The notes below the pieces were generated by a model. That model did not search any database. It had not been told where the DNA came from and worked only from the letters and a program-made list of their open reading frames with translations. From contig NZ_LT985361.1 of assembly GCF_900269665.1 (NCBI RefSeq), positions 4,430,723 to 4,494,722 of the forward strand: DNA of 64,000 nt. The letters are read 5' to 3'. This document shows, piece by piece, positions 43,139 to 51,643 of the stretch. Within the stretch, counting starts at the first letter, position 1. Every line of letters begins with the position of its first letter. The stretch comes from Nocardia suismassiliense. GTDB lineage: Bacteria > Actinomycetota > Actinomycetes > Mycobacteriales > Mycobacteriaceae. Position numbers and translations under genes: made by a program.

Positions 43139-45241
43139 ATGTCCTACGTCATCGGTATCGACACGGGCGGCACATTCACCGACGCGTTCGTCGCGGACCA
43201 GCACAACCGGCTCGCGGCGGCCAAAACCCCCTCGACGCCGCCGGATTTCGCGCAGGGCTTCCTGACCGTCATCGACGATCTGGCCGCCGAACTGAATGTG
43301 ACCACATCCCAACTGCTTTCGGACACCGACTACATTGTGCACGGCACCACCTCGACGTTGAACGCCATCGTCACCGGTGATGTAGCCAAGGTCGGATTTC
43401 TCACCACCCGCGGCCACGCCGACTCGATCTCGATCATGAACCTGGAGGGTCGGTACGCCGGGCTGGGCAGCGACGACATCCAGCACATGGCGCGCACCGG
43501 CAAACCGGCGCCGTTGGTGCCGCGGGAGCGGATCTACGAGGTCGACGAGCGCGTCGACTACAAGGGCAGTGTCATCGTGCCGCTCGATGAAGACTCCGTG
43601 CGGGCGTCGGTGCGATCGATGCTCGATACCGGCGTGGAATCCATCGCGGTGAGCCTGCTGTGGTCGTTCCGAAACCCCGTGCACGAACACCGGATTCGCG
43701 ACATCGTGCACGAGGAGAGCCCGAAGCTGTACGTGGCGCTGTCCAGCGATGTCAGCCCCCGGATCCGCGAATACGGCCGCAGCGTGACCACGATCATGAA
43801 TACGCAGGTGGGTCCGCGGCTGGCCGCGTACCTGCGTCCGTTGGAGGACGAGCTGAAGAATCGCGGGTTCACCGGGACGCTGCTCGTGATGCAGGGTTCG
43901 GGCGGTTGCGTGTCCTCGCAGGACGCACCGAGTCACGCGATCACCACCATCGGGTCCGTGCTCACCGGCGGTGTGGTCGGATGCCGCAACCTCGCGCAGG
44001 CGCTCGGGCACCGCAATGTCATCTCCACCGACATGGGCGGAACCACGTTCCTGGTCGGCCTGATTCGCGACGGTAAGCCGGTGACCTCCAGCTCGACCGT
44101 GCTGAATCAGTACACGGTCAGCACGCCGATGGTGGATGTGCACACCATCGGGGCCGGCGGCGGCGCGATCGCCTGGCTGGACGCGGGCGGCAATCTGCGG
44201 GTCGGCCCGCGCAGCGCCGGTGCGCGACCCGGCCCGGCGTGTTACGACGTGGGCGGCATCGAGCCGACCGTCACCGACGCCGACGTCGTGCTCGGTATCG
44301 TGAACCCCGGCAACTTCCTCGGTGGACGTAAGCGCCTGTCCGAAGAGCTTGCCGCCGAGGCTATTCGAACCCATATCGCGGAGCCGCTGGGTCTGTCGGT
44401 GCAGGACGCGGCGCAGGCGATCTACGCGATCCAGAACGCGCAAACCGCTGACCTGGTGCGCAAGGTCGTGGTCAACACCGGCCAGGACCCGCGCGACTTC
44501 GTGCTCTACTCGTTCGGTGGCGCCGGACCGGTGCACGCCGCGAGCTACTCCGCCGACCTCGGTGTCGAAAAGGTCGTCGTGCCACTGGGTGCCACCGCGG
44601 CGGTGTTCTCCGCCTACGGACTCGCGGCCTCCGATATCGTGCTGACCGCCGAACGCAGTAGCCCGCACAACTTTCCACCACCGGCCGATGCGGTCAACGA
44701 GATCTTCGGCGGCCTCGAAGCCGAGTTGCGGCGGCGGCTGAACGATCAGGGTCTGCAGTTCGACACCGTCACCTACGAGCGCGAAGCCGATGTGCGCTAC
44801 ACCATGCAGATGGCGGAGGTCTCGACACCGGTGCCGTCGGGGCGGCTCGGGGCCGAGGACGTCGAGCTGATCGGTGCCGAATTCGAACGCCGCTACGAGA
44901 GCATCTACGGCAAGGGTTCCGGCTTCGCCGAAGCCGGTTTGCAGGTCATCACCTACCGCGTGCGCGCCGTCGGACAGCTGCAGATCCGGCCGGTGCTGCC
45001 CGAATATCCTGCACGACAGGGAGATCCCGTCGTCAGCGGCACCCGCGAGGTATTCCTCGACCTCGTCAACGGCCGTGAGCCGACGGCCATCTACGACTAC
45101 ACCGCGCTCGGCGCGGGCCACCGCATCGAGGGCCCGGCCGTCGTCGAGGCACCGACCACCACCGTCGCGTTGCCGCGCGGCACCAGCGCCACCGTCGACC
45201 GGCTCGGCAATCTCGTCATCGTTCACCCGAAGGAGGGCTGA
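43139..45241 (+). CDS. hyuA: Hydantoinase/oxoprolinase A-type subunit (ATP-dependent carboxylase-like)
   Basis: A 700-residue HyuA-family protein. The N-terminal ATP-grasp-like/ASKHA phosphate loop is IGIDTGGTFTDAFVADQHN, then GTTSTLNAIVTGDVAKVGFL; the central ASKHA domain has ISTDMGGTTFLVGLI and FGGAGPVHAASYSADLG. The family includes hydantoinase A, 5-oxoprolinase, and the alpha/beta subunits of acetone and acetophenone carboxylases. The third, cysteine-rich small gene two positions downstream argues for the carboxylase subgroup. It would activate a carbonyl substrate with ATP. It is followed by hyuB after a 2-bp gap. Confidence 0.88.
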   Translation: MSYVIGIDTGGTFTDAFVADQHNRLAAAKTPSTPPDFAQGFLTVIDDLAAELNVTTSQLLSDTDYIVHGTTSTLNAIVTGDVAKVGFLTTRGHADSISIMNLEGRYAGLGSDDIQHMARTGKPAPLVPRERIYEVDERVDYKGSVIVPLDEDSVRASVRSMLDTGVESIAVSLLWSFRNPVHEHRIRDIVHEESPKLYVALSSDVSPRIREYGRSVTTIMNTQVGPRLAAYLRPLEDELKNRGFTGTLLVMQGSGGCVSSQDAPSHAITTIGSVLTGGVVGCRNLAQALGHRNVISTDMGGTTFLVGLIRDGKPVTSSSTVLNQYTVSTPMVDVHTIGAGGGAIAWLDAGGNLRVGPRSAGARPGPACYDVGGIEPTVTDADVVLGIVNPGNFLGGRKRLSEELAAEAIRTHIAEPLGLSVQDAAQAIYAIQNAQTADLVRKVVVNTGQDPRDFVLYSFGGAGPVHAASYSADLGVEKVVVPLGATAAVFSAYGLAASDIVLTAERSSPHNFPPPADAVNEIFGGLEAELRRRLNDQGLQFDTVTYEREADVRYTMQMAEVSTPVPSGRLGAEDVELIGAEFERRYESIYGKGSGFAEAGLQVITYRVRAVGQLQIRPVLPEYPARQGDPVVSGTREVFLDLVNGREPTAIYDYTALGAGHRIEGPAVVEAPTTTVALPRGTSATVDRLGNLVIVHPKEG

Positions 45242-45243
45242 TC

Positions 45244-47241
45244 ATGCCCACAGTTCCCGTCGCGGGCGCCGAGCGCTTCGCGCAGCAACCCGATCAGCTG
45301 GCACCGGAAGTCGATTCGGTCGGCGATGTGCGGCTGCATCGGGTCGGCGAGCACGAGGTCACCGCACTAGACGCGCTGACCTACGAGGTCGTACGACATC
45401 GGCTCGCAGCGATCACCGAGGAGATGGGTGACGCCATCAAGCGCATGAGCGGTTCGGTCGTGGTGACCGACTGCAACGACTTCGGCGCCGCCATCATGGA
45501 CGAGACCGGCGATACGGTGCAGGTGGGCCTGTACAACATGCAGCTCGCCGCGTCGGTCGATATGGCCGCGAAATGGACGCTGCGCCAACGCAGTTCGAAC
45601 CCGGGCTTCGGGCCGGGGGACATGTTCCTGTGCAACGATCCCTGGGTGGGCGGTGGCCTGCACCAGAACGACGTCACGGTGCTCGCGCCGCTGTTCCACG
45701 AGGGTGAGCTGTTCGGCTGGACCGCGGCGGTGGCGCACCAGGTGGACCTCGGCGGCGTGTCGCCGGGCAGCTGGTCGGTCGAAGGGGTCGACGTCTTCTG
45801 GGAGTCCATGCCGATTCCGCCGGTAAAGATCGTGAACGATGGAGTGCTGCGCACCGACCTGGAAGATATGTATCTGCGCCGCTCGCGGGTGCCGAAACTG
45901 GTCGCCCTCGACCTGCGAGCCAAGATCGGCGCGAACAATGTGGCCCACGACCGGCTGCACGCCCTGATCGACAAGTACGGCGCGGGCACGGTCAAGGCCG
46001 TCATGAGACGCATGATGAACGACGCCGAGACACGGGTGCGGGCAAAGCTGTCCGAGCTGCCCGACTGCACCTGGGGCGCGGTGGCCCATCAGGACGGTGC
46101 CAAGGCGGGCGATCGCGAAATACACAAGATCGTGCTGGCGATGACCAAGTCCGACGATCGGCTCATCTTCGACTTCACCGGTACCGACCCGCAGGTCGAC
46201 GGCATCATCAACTGCACGATGGCCGGTCTGCGCGGTGGCATCATGCCGGTCCTGCTCACCATGCTCTGCCCCGACATCCCTTGGGCGCCAGGGGGTATCT
46301 ATCGCGCGGTCGAGGTCATCAGCGAGCCGGGCACGCTCAATAACTGCACCTTCCCGGCCGGCATCGGCAAGGCGTCGGTGGCCTCCGCGTGGGCGACCCA
46401 GAACGCGGTATCGGAAACCGTCGCCGCGATGCTTGCCACGCATCCGGTGCACTCGCGGCAGTTGATGAGTGTGTGTTGCGGCACTTGGGATCTCACGCTG
46501 CTGGCCGGCGTCGACCAGCGCGGTGGCGGATTCGTCACGATGCTGTGCGACGCCATGGCGGGCGGGCTCGGCGCGAAGGTCGACGGGGACGGCGTCGATA
46601 CCGGTGGTGAGAACTGCATTCCGATGGGCCGCGTCGCCGATGTGGAGATCAACGAATTCAGCTTCCCGATCCTGTACCTGTGGCGGCGCGAAGAGCCGGA
46701 TTCCGGTGGGCCGGGCCAGTATCGAGGTGGCGTCGGCGCGTCGAGCTGTTTCATCCCGCACGACACGCGGCCCGAAGGGCTGCACTTGGTGGTGTCCGCG
46801 CCCGGCAAAGCGGTTCCGCAAGCGCCGGGTCTGTCCGGCGGCTATCCAGCCGCGACGCAACACGATGTGCTGCTTCGAGATACGTCGGTGCGTTCCGCAC
46901 TCACGTCCGGTCGGATTCCCGCCGACTTCGCCGAGATGGGCGGTACCAACGAGGTCGTTCCGCCGCATCTGGAGACCGAACTCGGTTGCGACGACGTGTA
47001 TTACACGCATTGGCAGGGTGGCGGCGGGATCGGCGATCCGTTCCTGCGCGACCCGGCGCTGGTCGCGGCGGATGTGCGGGCGCGGAAGGTGTCCGGCCGA
47101 GCGGCGCTCGAGGTGTACGGGGTCATCCTCGACGACGCCGGCGCCGCAGACGATTACGCGACCCACAACCACCGGCGGCGCGCTCGACCACTGCGGGCGG
47201 GACTCGCGCCGCTCAGCACCGAAGAGGACGACCAGCGATGA
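45244..47241 (+). CDS. hyuB: Hydantoinase B/carboxylase-type subunit
   Basis: A 665-residue HyuB-family protein. It has ALTYEVVRHRLAAITEEMGD, the FLCNDPWVGGGLHQNDVTVL block and CTMAGLRGGIMPVLLTMLCP, with PGPQ-like glycine-rich loops such as GGPGQYRGGVGASS and THWQGGGGIGDPF near the end. The N-terminal ~30 residues (AGAERFAQQPDQLAPEVDSV) are an extra polar leader ahead of the domain. HyuB works only with HyuA as a heteromeric complex. The last four bases overlap the start of the small zinc subunit gene. Confidence 0.88.
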   Translation: MPTVPVAGAERFAQQPDQLAPEVDSVGDVRLHRVGEHEVTALDALTYEVVRHRLAAITEEMGDAIKRMSGSVVVTDCNDFGAAIMDETGDTVQVGLYNMQLAASVDMAAKWTLRQRSSNPGFGPGDMFLCNDPWVGGGLHQNDVTVLAPLFHEGELFGWTAAVAHQVDLGGVSPGSWSVEGVDVFWESMPIPPVKIVNDGVLRTDLEDMYLRRSRVPKLVALDLRAKIGANNVAHDRLHALIDKYGAGTVKAVMRRMMNDAETRVRAKLSELPDCTWGAVAHQDGAKAGDREIHKIVLAMTKSDDRLIFDFTGTDPQVDGIINCTMAGLRGGIMPVLLTMLCPDIPWAPGGIYRAVEVISEPGTLNNCTFPAGIGKASVASAWATQNAVSETVAAMLATHPVHSRQLMSVCCGTWDLTLLAGVDQRGGGFVTMLCDAMAGGLGAKVDGDGVDTGGENCIPMGRVADVEINEFSFPILYLWRREEPDSGGPGQYRGGVGASSCFIPHDTRPEGLHLVVSAPGKAVPQAPGLSGGYPAATQHDVLLRDTSVRSALTSGRIPADFAEMGGTNEVVPPHLETELGCDDVYYTHWQGGGGIGDPFLRDPALVAADVRARKVSGRAALEVYGVILDDAGAADDYATHNHRRRARPLRAGLAPLSTEEDDQR

Positions 47242-47519
47242 TCATCGACACCAATCTGGAGCGCGCCGACAGCGGCGAGATCTGCTGCCGCCACTGCGCG
47301 GCCGTGCTCGGCCCCTCGCCGCGCGAACCCATGACAAGCGCGCTCGTCAATGTTTCGGCCGCCCGCTGTGCCGGGCCCGGGATCAAGTCGGATCCAGCGC
47401 TGTTCACCGACCGCGCCATGGTGCTGCGGCAGCTGTTCTGTCCCGGCTGTCTGGCCTTGCTGGCGACCGAGGTCGTACCCGAAGACGAACCGAGCTACCG
47501 GAAGTGGGCGCTGAAGTGA
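47238..47519 (+). CDS. Small cysteine-rich subunit, acetone/acetophenone carboxylase gamma-like
   Basis: A 93-residue protein starting MIIDTNLERADSGEICCRHC. It has two cysteine clusters, CCRHC near residue 17 and CPGC near residue 68, which probably bind one zinc. This is the pattern of the small gamma subunit of ATP-dependent ketone carboxylases. It starts in the hyuB stop (ATGA) and its own stop overlaps the next start (GTGA), so it is locked into the operon. The gene is easily missed because of its size. Its presence separates this HyuAB pair from ordinary hydantoinases, which lack such a subunit. Confidence 0.75.
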   Translation: MIIDTNLERADSGEICCRHCAAVLGPSPREPMTSALVNVSAARCAGPGIKSDPALFTDRAMVLRQLFCPGCLALLATEVVPEDEPSYRKWALK

Positions 47520-48256
47520 GCTACACCAATATTGATCAGAAGGTCGTCGTGGTCACCGGTGCCGCACAAGGCATCGGCGCGGCTTACGCCCAGCGGCTGC
47601 ACAAGGAAGGCGCGACCGTCGCCGCGGTCGATCTGTCGCAGGCGGTGCTGGAATCGGAAAACTGTGCCTCGGGGCACGTCGTCGACGTCTCCGATCCCGA
47701 CAGCTGCCGGGCGCTGGCAGCGGAACTACAAGAGCGCTATGGGCGGGTGGACGGGTTGCTCAACAACGCGGCCATCTTCTCCACTATCCAGATGAAGCCG
47801 TTCTGGGAGATCGAACCTGCGGAGTGGGACCGGTTGATGGCAGTCAATCTGAAAGGGCCGTGGCTGCTGGCCTCGGCATTGCTGCCCTTGCTGCGGAAAT
47901 CGAGCGCGGCGAGCATTATCAATATCGGCTCCGACGCCGCGCTGATGGGGCGGCCGGGATATCTGCACTACGTCGCGAGCAAGGGTGGGGTCGCCGCGAT
48001 GACCTTCTCGATGTCGCACGAGCTCGGCGAGTTCGGGATTCGGGTGAACACGCTCTCGCCCGGCCCGGTCTATACCGAGGTAGCCCGGGAAACGGTCTCG
48101 CCGGAGCAGAAGCAGGCCATGCTGGCCACCCAGGCGCTGCACCGCACCGCGGGCCCGGACGACATGACCAGTCTGGCCGTCTTTCTGCTCAGCGACGACA
48201 GCGGTTATCTGACCGGACAGACGATCTCGGTCAATGGCGGGTTGGTGCACCGATGA
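47516..48256 (+). CDS. Short-chain dehydrogenase/reductase
   Basis: A 246-residue classical SDR with TGAAQGIG, LLNNAAIFS, catalytic serine in SIINIGSDAALMG, active site YVASK and C-terminal YLTGQTISVNGG. It starts at GTG 47516 overlapping the small-subunit stop and ends in the ATGA of the aldolase gene. In the pathway it could interconvert a secondary alcohol and a ketone, the ketone being the carboxylase substrate. Its exact substrate is unknown. Confidence 0.88.
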   Translation: MSYTNIDQKVVVVTGAAQGIGAAYAQRLHKEGATVAAVDLSQAVLESENCASGHVVDVSDPDSCRALAAELQERYGRVDGLLNNAAIFSTIQMKPFWEIEPAEWDRLMAVNLKGPWLLASALLPLLRKSSAASIINIGSDAALMGRPGYLHYVASKGGVAAMTFSMSHELGEFGIRVNTLSPGPVYTEVARETVSPEQKQAMLATQALHRTAGPDDMTSLAVFLLSDDSGYLTGQTISVNGGLVHR

Positions 48257-48954
48257 GCAGGGAAACGCGCGAGTTGGTCGCCACCTCCAGCCGAATCCTG
48301 GCCCGGCACGGCCACGGCGATTTCATCTGGGGGCACAGCTCCAGTCGTGATGTCGAAGGCCGTGGCGCCTGGATCAAGGGCAGCGGCTGGGGTCTGGACG
48401 AAATCACCCCTGACCGAGTGCATCTCGTGGATCGGCACGGTGCCGTGGTCGAAGGCGAAGGGGCGGTGCAATTCGAATACCCCATCCACACCGAGATCTT
48501 GGCGGCGCGGCCCGACGTCGGCGGAGTCGTGCACACCCACGCGCCGCACGCGACGGCATTGGCCGCTGCGGGTGCGGAGTTGCTTCCGGTCAGTCACGCG
48601 GCGAATTACTTTGTGCCACCGATTGTTCCACGGTTCACACTGACCGCGGATCTGATCATGACCGCCGAGCTCGGTGCGGCGGTGGCCGAATGCCTCGGCG
48701 GCGCGTCCGCGCTGTTCCTGGTGAACCATGGGATCGTCACGGTCGGACCGGATCTCGAAACAGCCACCTTCGCCGCACTGCTACTCGAACAGGCCGCCGA
48801 ACAACAACTGCGCACGCTGGCCTTCGGCGGCAAACCCACCTGGTCGGAGCCGGCCGAGTCACTGGCCAAGCGCGAACACATCTATAACCCGATCGCGGTG
48901 CGCAAGGCCTGGGACTACCTGGTGCGATCAGCGCCGACCGGCAACCTCGGCTGA
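48253..48954 (+). CDS. Class II aldolase/adducin family protein
   Basis: A 233-residue class II aldolase-fold protein. Zinc-binding histidines lie in VVHTHAPHATALAAAG and LVNHGIVTVG, and the phosphate/substrate loop is DFIWGHSSSRDVEGRG. Family members are fuculose/ribulose-phosphate aldolases and epimerases, but related proteins act on aromatic or keto-acid substrates as decarboxylases and hydro-lyases. It is the last gene of the ten-gene operon and its 3' end overlaps the AraC gene on the opposite strand by 40 bp. A carbon-carbon cleavage step in the upper pathway is a fair guess. Confidence 0.82.
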   Translation: MSRETRELVATSSRILARHGHGDFIWGHSSSRDVEGRGAWIKGSGWGLDEITPDRVHLVDRHGAVVEGEGAVQFEYPIHTEILAARPDVGGVVHTHAPHATALAAAGAELLPVSHAANYFVPPIVPRFTLTADLIMTAELGAAVAECLGGASALFLVNHGIVTVGPDLETATFAALLLEQAAEQQLRTLAFGGKPTWSEPAESLAKREHIYNPIAVRKAWDYLVRSAPTGNLG

Positions 48955-49928
48955 TCGGATCTCTCCGGTACGTGTCCTTCCTGTGCGGTCCTGCGCCAGC
49001 TGTTGGGTGTCGAACCGTAGGCTGCGCGGAAACGTCTGGTGAGGTGTGCGGGGTGGCGGAAGCCGTTGCGGTGCGCGATCGCGGCGATCGAGAGGTGTCG
49101 GGTGTCGGGGCGGGTGAGATCCGCGCGCACTCGCTCGAGGCGTTCGGTGATGATCCATTGTTCGAGGCTGAGTCCGGTGCGGGCGCATAGCTTGTAGAGG
49201 TGACGTACCGAGATGTTATGGGCGCGCGCGATTGTGGGCGCATTCAAGTCTGGGTCGCTGAGTCGGCGCCGGACGTGATTGCGGATCTGTGCCATCAGGA
49301 GGTCGGCAGGCAGCGCTGTGCCGTCCTCGTGACCGCTGGTGGCCGCTGAGATCAGGAGGGTGCGCACCATTTCCAGGCAGGCGGCGCCGAGTTCTTTCGT
49401 CGCGACGTCGCGGTGCAGCAGTTCGGCCGATTCGCCCATCAGTGTGATGTGGTTGACGACCAGAGGGTAGATCGGGCTGCATCGGAGTCGGCTCAGCGCG
49501 GTGCGGACGGTCTCGGTCGGTAGACCGAGCCGATCCAGTGAAACTTGTAAGGCGATCACTGTGCCGCCGCGCCAGTCGAATTGGTAAGGAAGGTCTACGT
49601 CGACTATGAACATGTCACCGGGGCTGGTTTCGTACTGGAAGTCGTCTTGGGACAGACGTGACGACTTCTCGCGCTGAACGGCGAGCGCCAGCAGCGAACT
49701 CGGCGAGACCCGGATTTGTTTCGGTGTGCGGACCAGACGGAAGCCTGACATTTGTAATCGCTGCAGTCCCACTTGACCGAACTCCCACGTGTCGAAATAT
49801 GCGTGTATCGGTGCATCCTGGGGTCCGTACAGCACATGTGATGGTGCCGAAACTTCTTGTACGACAGCCGCCATCACATCGGCGCGGTCACGTGGATCGA
49901 TGTCGTCGGTATTCAGCACGGTAGTCAT
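48915..49928 (-). CDS. AraC-family transcriptional regulator
   Basis: A 337-residue regulator. The N-terminal AraC-binding-like domain (ALAVQREKSSRLSQDDFQYE, then TSPGDMFIVDVDLPYQFDWR) belongs to the AraC_binding_2 type. The C-terminal double HTH is at about 215-315: IRNHVRRRLSDPDLNAPTIA, then ISVRHLYKLCARTGLSLEQW and IAHRNGFRHPAHLTRRFRAA. The protein extends past the HTH with a basic proline tail, and this is the part encoded opposite the aldolase gene. It lies 63 bp downstream of the leuB-like gene on the same strand, so it may be co-transcribed with the keto-acid elongation operon. Confidence 0.88.
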   Translation of the reverse strand: MTTVLNTDDIDPRDRADVMAAVVQEVSAPSHVLYGPQDAPIHAYFDTWEFGQVGLQRLQMSGFRLVRTPKQIRVSPSSLLALAVQREKSSRLSQDDFQYETSPGDMFIVDVDLPYQFDWRGGTVIALQVSLDRLGLPTETVRTALSRLRCSPIYPLVVNHITLMGESAELLHRDVATKELGAACLEMVRTLLISAATSGHEDGTALPADLLMAQIRNHVRRRLSDPDLNAPTIARAHNISVRHLYKLCARTGLSLEQWIITERLERVRADLTRPDTRHLSIAAIAHRNGFRHPAHLTRRFRAAYGSTPNSWRRTAQEGHVPERSDQPRLPVGADRTR

Positions 49929-49991
49929 GGTTTCCCTTGCGCTCCGGCTCGGACTGGGTGCAGCCGCGACCTCGCGGTATTGGTTTCGCGT

Positions 49992-51014
49992 TCACAGCCG
50001 CGCTCGAATCGCCGCGCCGGTTTCCGCGGTGGACAGGGTGCCGCCCAGATCCGGGGTGCCGAGCCCGGCTGAGATCACCTCCTGGACCGCCCGGCGCAGC
50101 GTGCGCGCCGCATCGGCGTGGCCGAGCCGTTCGATCAGCAGCGCCGCGGTCACGATCGCGGCGATCGGGTTCGCGACACCCTTGCCCGCGAGGTCAGGGG
50201 CGGTGCCGTGCACCGGCTCGAACAAGCCGAATCCGGTGCTGCCGTTGATATTCGCCGAGGCCGCGGTGCCGAGGCCGCCGGCCAGCTCGGCGGTGAGGTC
50301 GCTGATGATGTCGCCGTAGGAGTTGTTGGTGACGATCACGTCGAAGGCGGTCGGATCGGCGACCAGCTCCATCACGGCGGCATCGACATACAGGTGCGAC
50401 GTCGGCACCTCGGGATGTCGCCGGATCGCGTCGGCCCAGCATCGCTGCCACAGCGCGCCGCCGTTGCGTACCGCGTTCGATTTGTCCACCATGCAGACGG
50501 ATCGGCGGGCGATGGCGAAGGCGAAGTCGAGGATGCGGGACACACCGTGCCAGGTGTTGATCTCGGCGTCGATGGCCACTTCCTGGGTGGTGGCGGGACG
50601 CAACCGGCCACCGATGCCCGCGTACAACCCCTCGGTGTTCTCCCGGATCACCACGCAATCGATCGGCCTGCGCGCCTCGTCGCGCAGCGGGCTGAGCCGA
50701 TCGTGGCACAGTGCCGCCGGCCGCAGGTTCACGTAGAGGTCTAGTTCGAAGCGCAGGCGCAGCAGTACACCGCGGGCATATTCGGTGTCGGCCCTGGCAT
50801 CGCCGACCGCGCCGAGCAAGGCGGCGTCACTGGCCTTGACGCGGTCGAAATCCTTGTCCGACAAGGCGATTCCAGTGTAGAGATAGGTGTCGGCGTTGAC
50901 GTGGTCGAGCACGTCGAAGTCGAGTCCGAGGTCGAGCGCGTCCAGGGTCAGCACCGCCTGCTCGATCACCTCGGGGCCGATGCCGTCGCCGGGAAGCACC
51001 GAAACGGTGCTCAT
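49992..51014 (-). CDS. 3-isopropylmalate/homoisocitrate-type dehydrogenase
   Basis: A 340-residue beta-decarboxylating dehydrogenase: start VSVLPGDGIGPEVIEQAV, substrate loop CVVIRENTEGLYAGIGG, catalytic VCMVDKSNAVRN, and NNSYGDIISDLTAELAGGLG with the metal-binding aspartates. The loop RENTEGLYAG is closer to isocitrate/homoisocitrate/tartrate dehydrogenases than to the usual LeuB loop, so the substrate side chain is probably not isopropyl. It would oxidise and decarboxylate a 3-substituted malate to the 2-keto acid one carbon longer. It overlaps the small isomerase subunit by 4 bp. The house-keeping leuB is expected elsewhere. Confidence 0.88.
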   Translation of the reverse strand: MSTVSVLPGDGIGPEVIEQAVLTLDALDLGLDFDVLDHVNADTYLYTGIALSDKDFDRVKASDAALLGAVGDARADTEYARGVLLRLRFELDLYVNLRPAALCHDRLSPLRDEARRPIDCVVIRENTEGLYAGIGGRLRPATTQEVAIDAEINTWHGVSRILDFAFAIARRSVCMVDKSNAVRNGGALWQRCWADAIRRHPEVPTSHLYVDAAVMELVADPTAFDVIVTNNSYGDIISDLTAELAGGLGTAASANINGSTGFGLFEPVHGTAPDLAGKGVANPIAAIVTAALLIERLGHADAARTLRRAVQEVISAGLGTPDLGGTLSTAETGAAIRARL

Positions 51015-51643
51015 GCTCCGGCCGCCGGTGTGTTGGCCGCGGCGACCGGCACGCTCGGCCGGATGCTGGGTAGCCAGTGGCTGCGACGACGTTCGTAGGC
51101 GCCGATGCCGTCGGTCCGTTCGAGCGTCACCGCGATCTCGTCCAGCCCGTTCAGCAGCAATCCGCGTGCACGATCGTCCACGGTGAACGCTTGTCGCAGC
51201 GCGCCTGCCCGCACCTCGCGGGCTGCGAGATCCACGGTGAGCCGCAGTTGGGGATCGCGTTCCACCAGATCGGTGAGCGGGCCGACCACGTCGCCGGGCA
51301 GCTCGACGGCGAGCAGCCCGTTCTTGAATGCGTTGCGCCGGAAGATATCTCCGAAGCTCGTGGCGATGACCACGACGAATCCCCAGTCCCGCAACGCCCA
51401 TACCGCGTGCTCGCGGGAACTGCCGGTGCCGAAGTTGTGTCCCGCGAGCAGGATGGTCGCACTCGCGCTGTCCGGCTGGTTGAGCACGAACTCGGGATCG
51501 GTACGCCACTCGGCGAACAGCGCGTCCGCGTAACCGCTCTTGGTCAGTCTCTTGCAGTATTCGGCCGGAATGATCTGGTCGGTGTCGACATCGCTGCGCC
51601 GCAACACCGCGGCACGTCCGGTGTGCTCGGTCAATGGTTTCAT
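51011..51643 (-). CDS. 3-isopropylmalate dehydratase-type small subunit
   Basis: A 210-residue LeuD-family subunit: DVDTDQIIPAEYCKRLTKSG, the swivel-domain motif AGHNFGTGSSREHAVWALRD, and ATSFGDIFRRNAFKNGLLAV. It forms the isomerase with the large subunit and shifts the hydroxyl group of a 2-alkylmalate. The C-terminal ~25 residues (HWLPSIRPSVPVAAANTPAA) are a non-conserved tail. Both ends overlap neighbours by 4 bp, which couples translation of the three genes. Confidence 0.92.
   Translation of the reverse strand: MKPLTEHTGRAAVLRRSDVDTDQIIPAEYCKRLTKSGYADALFAEWRTDPEFVLNQPDSASATILLAGHNFGTGSSREHAVWALRDWGFVVVIATSFGDIFRRNAFKNGLLAVELPGDVVGPLTDLVERDPQLRLTVDLAAREVRAGALRQAFTVDDRARGLLLNGLDEIAVTLERTDGIGAYERRRSHWLPSIRPSVPVAAANTPAAGA

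Noticed and set aside
42524..45226. A 900-codon open frame on the minus strand opposite the aldehyde dehydrogenase and hyuA genes
   Set aside because: It is a high-GC shadow: its composition is arginine/histidine/glycine-rich, no family is recognisable, and the plus strand has two clear enzymes.
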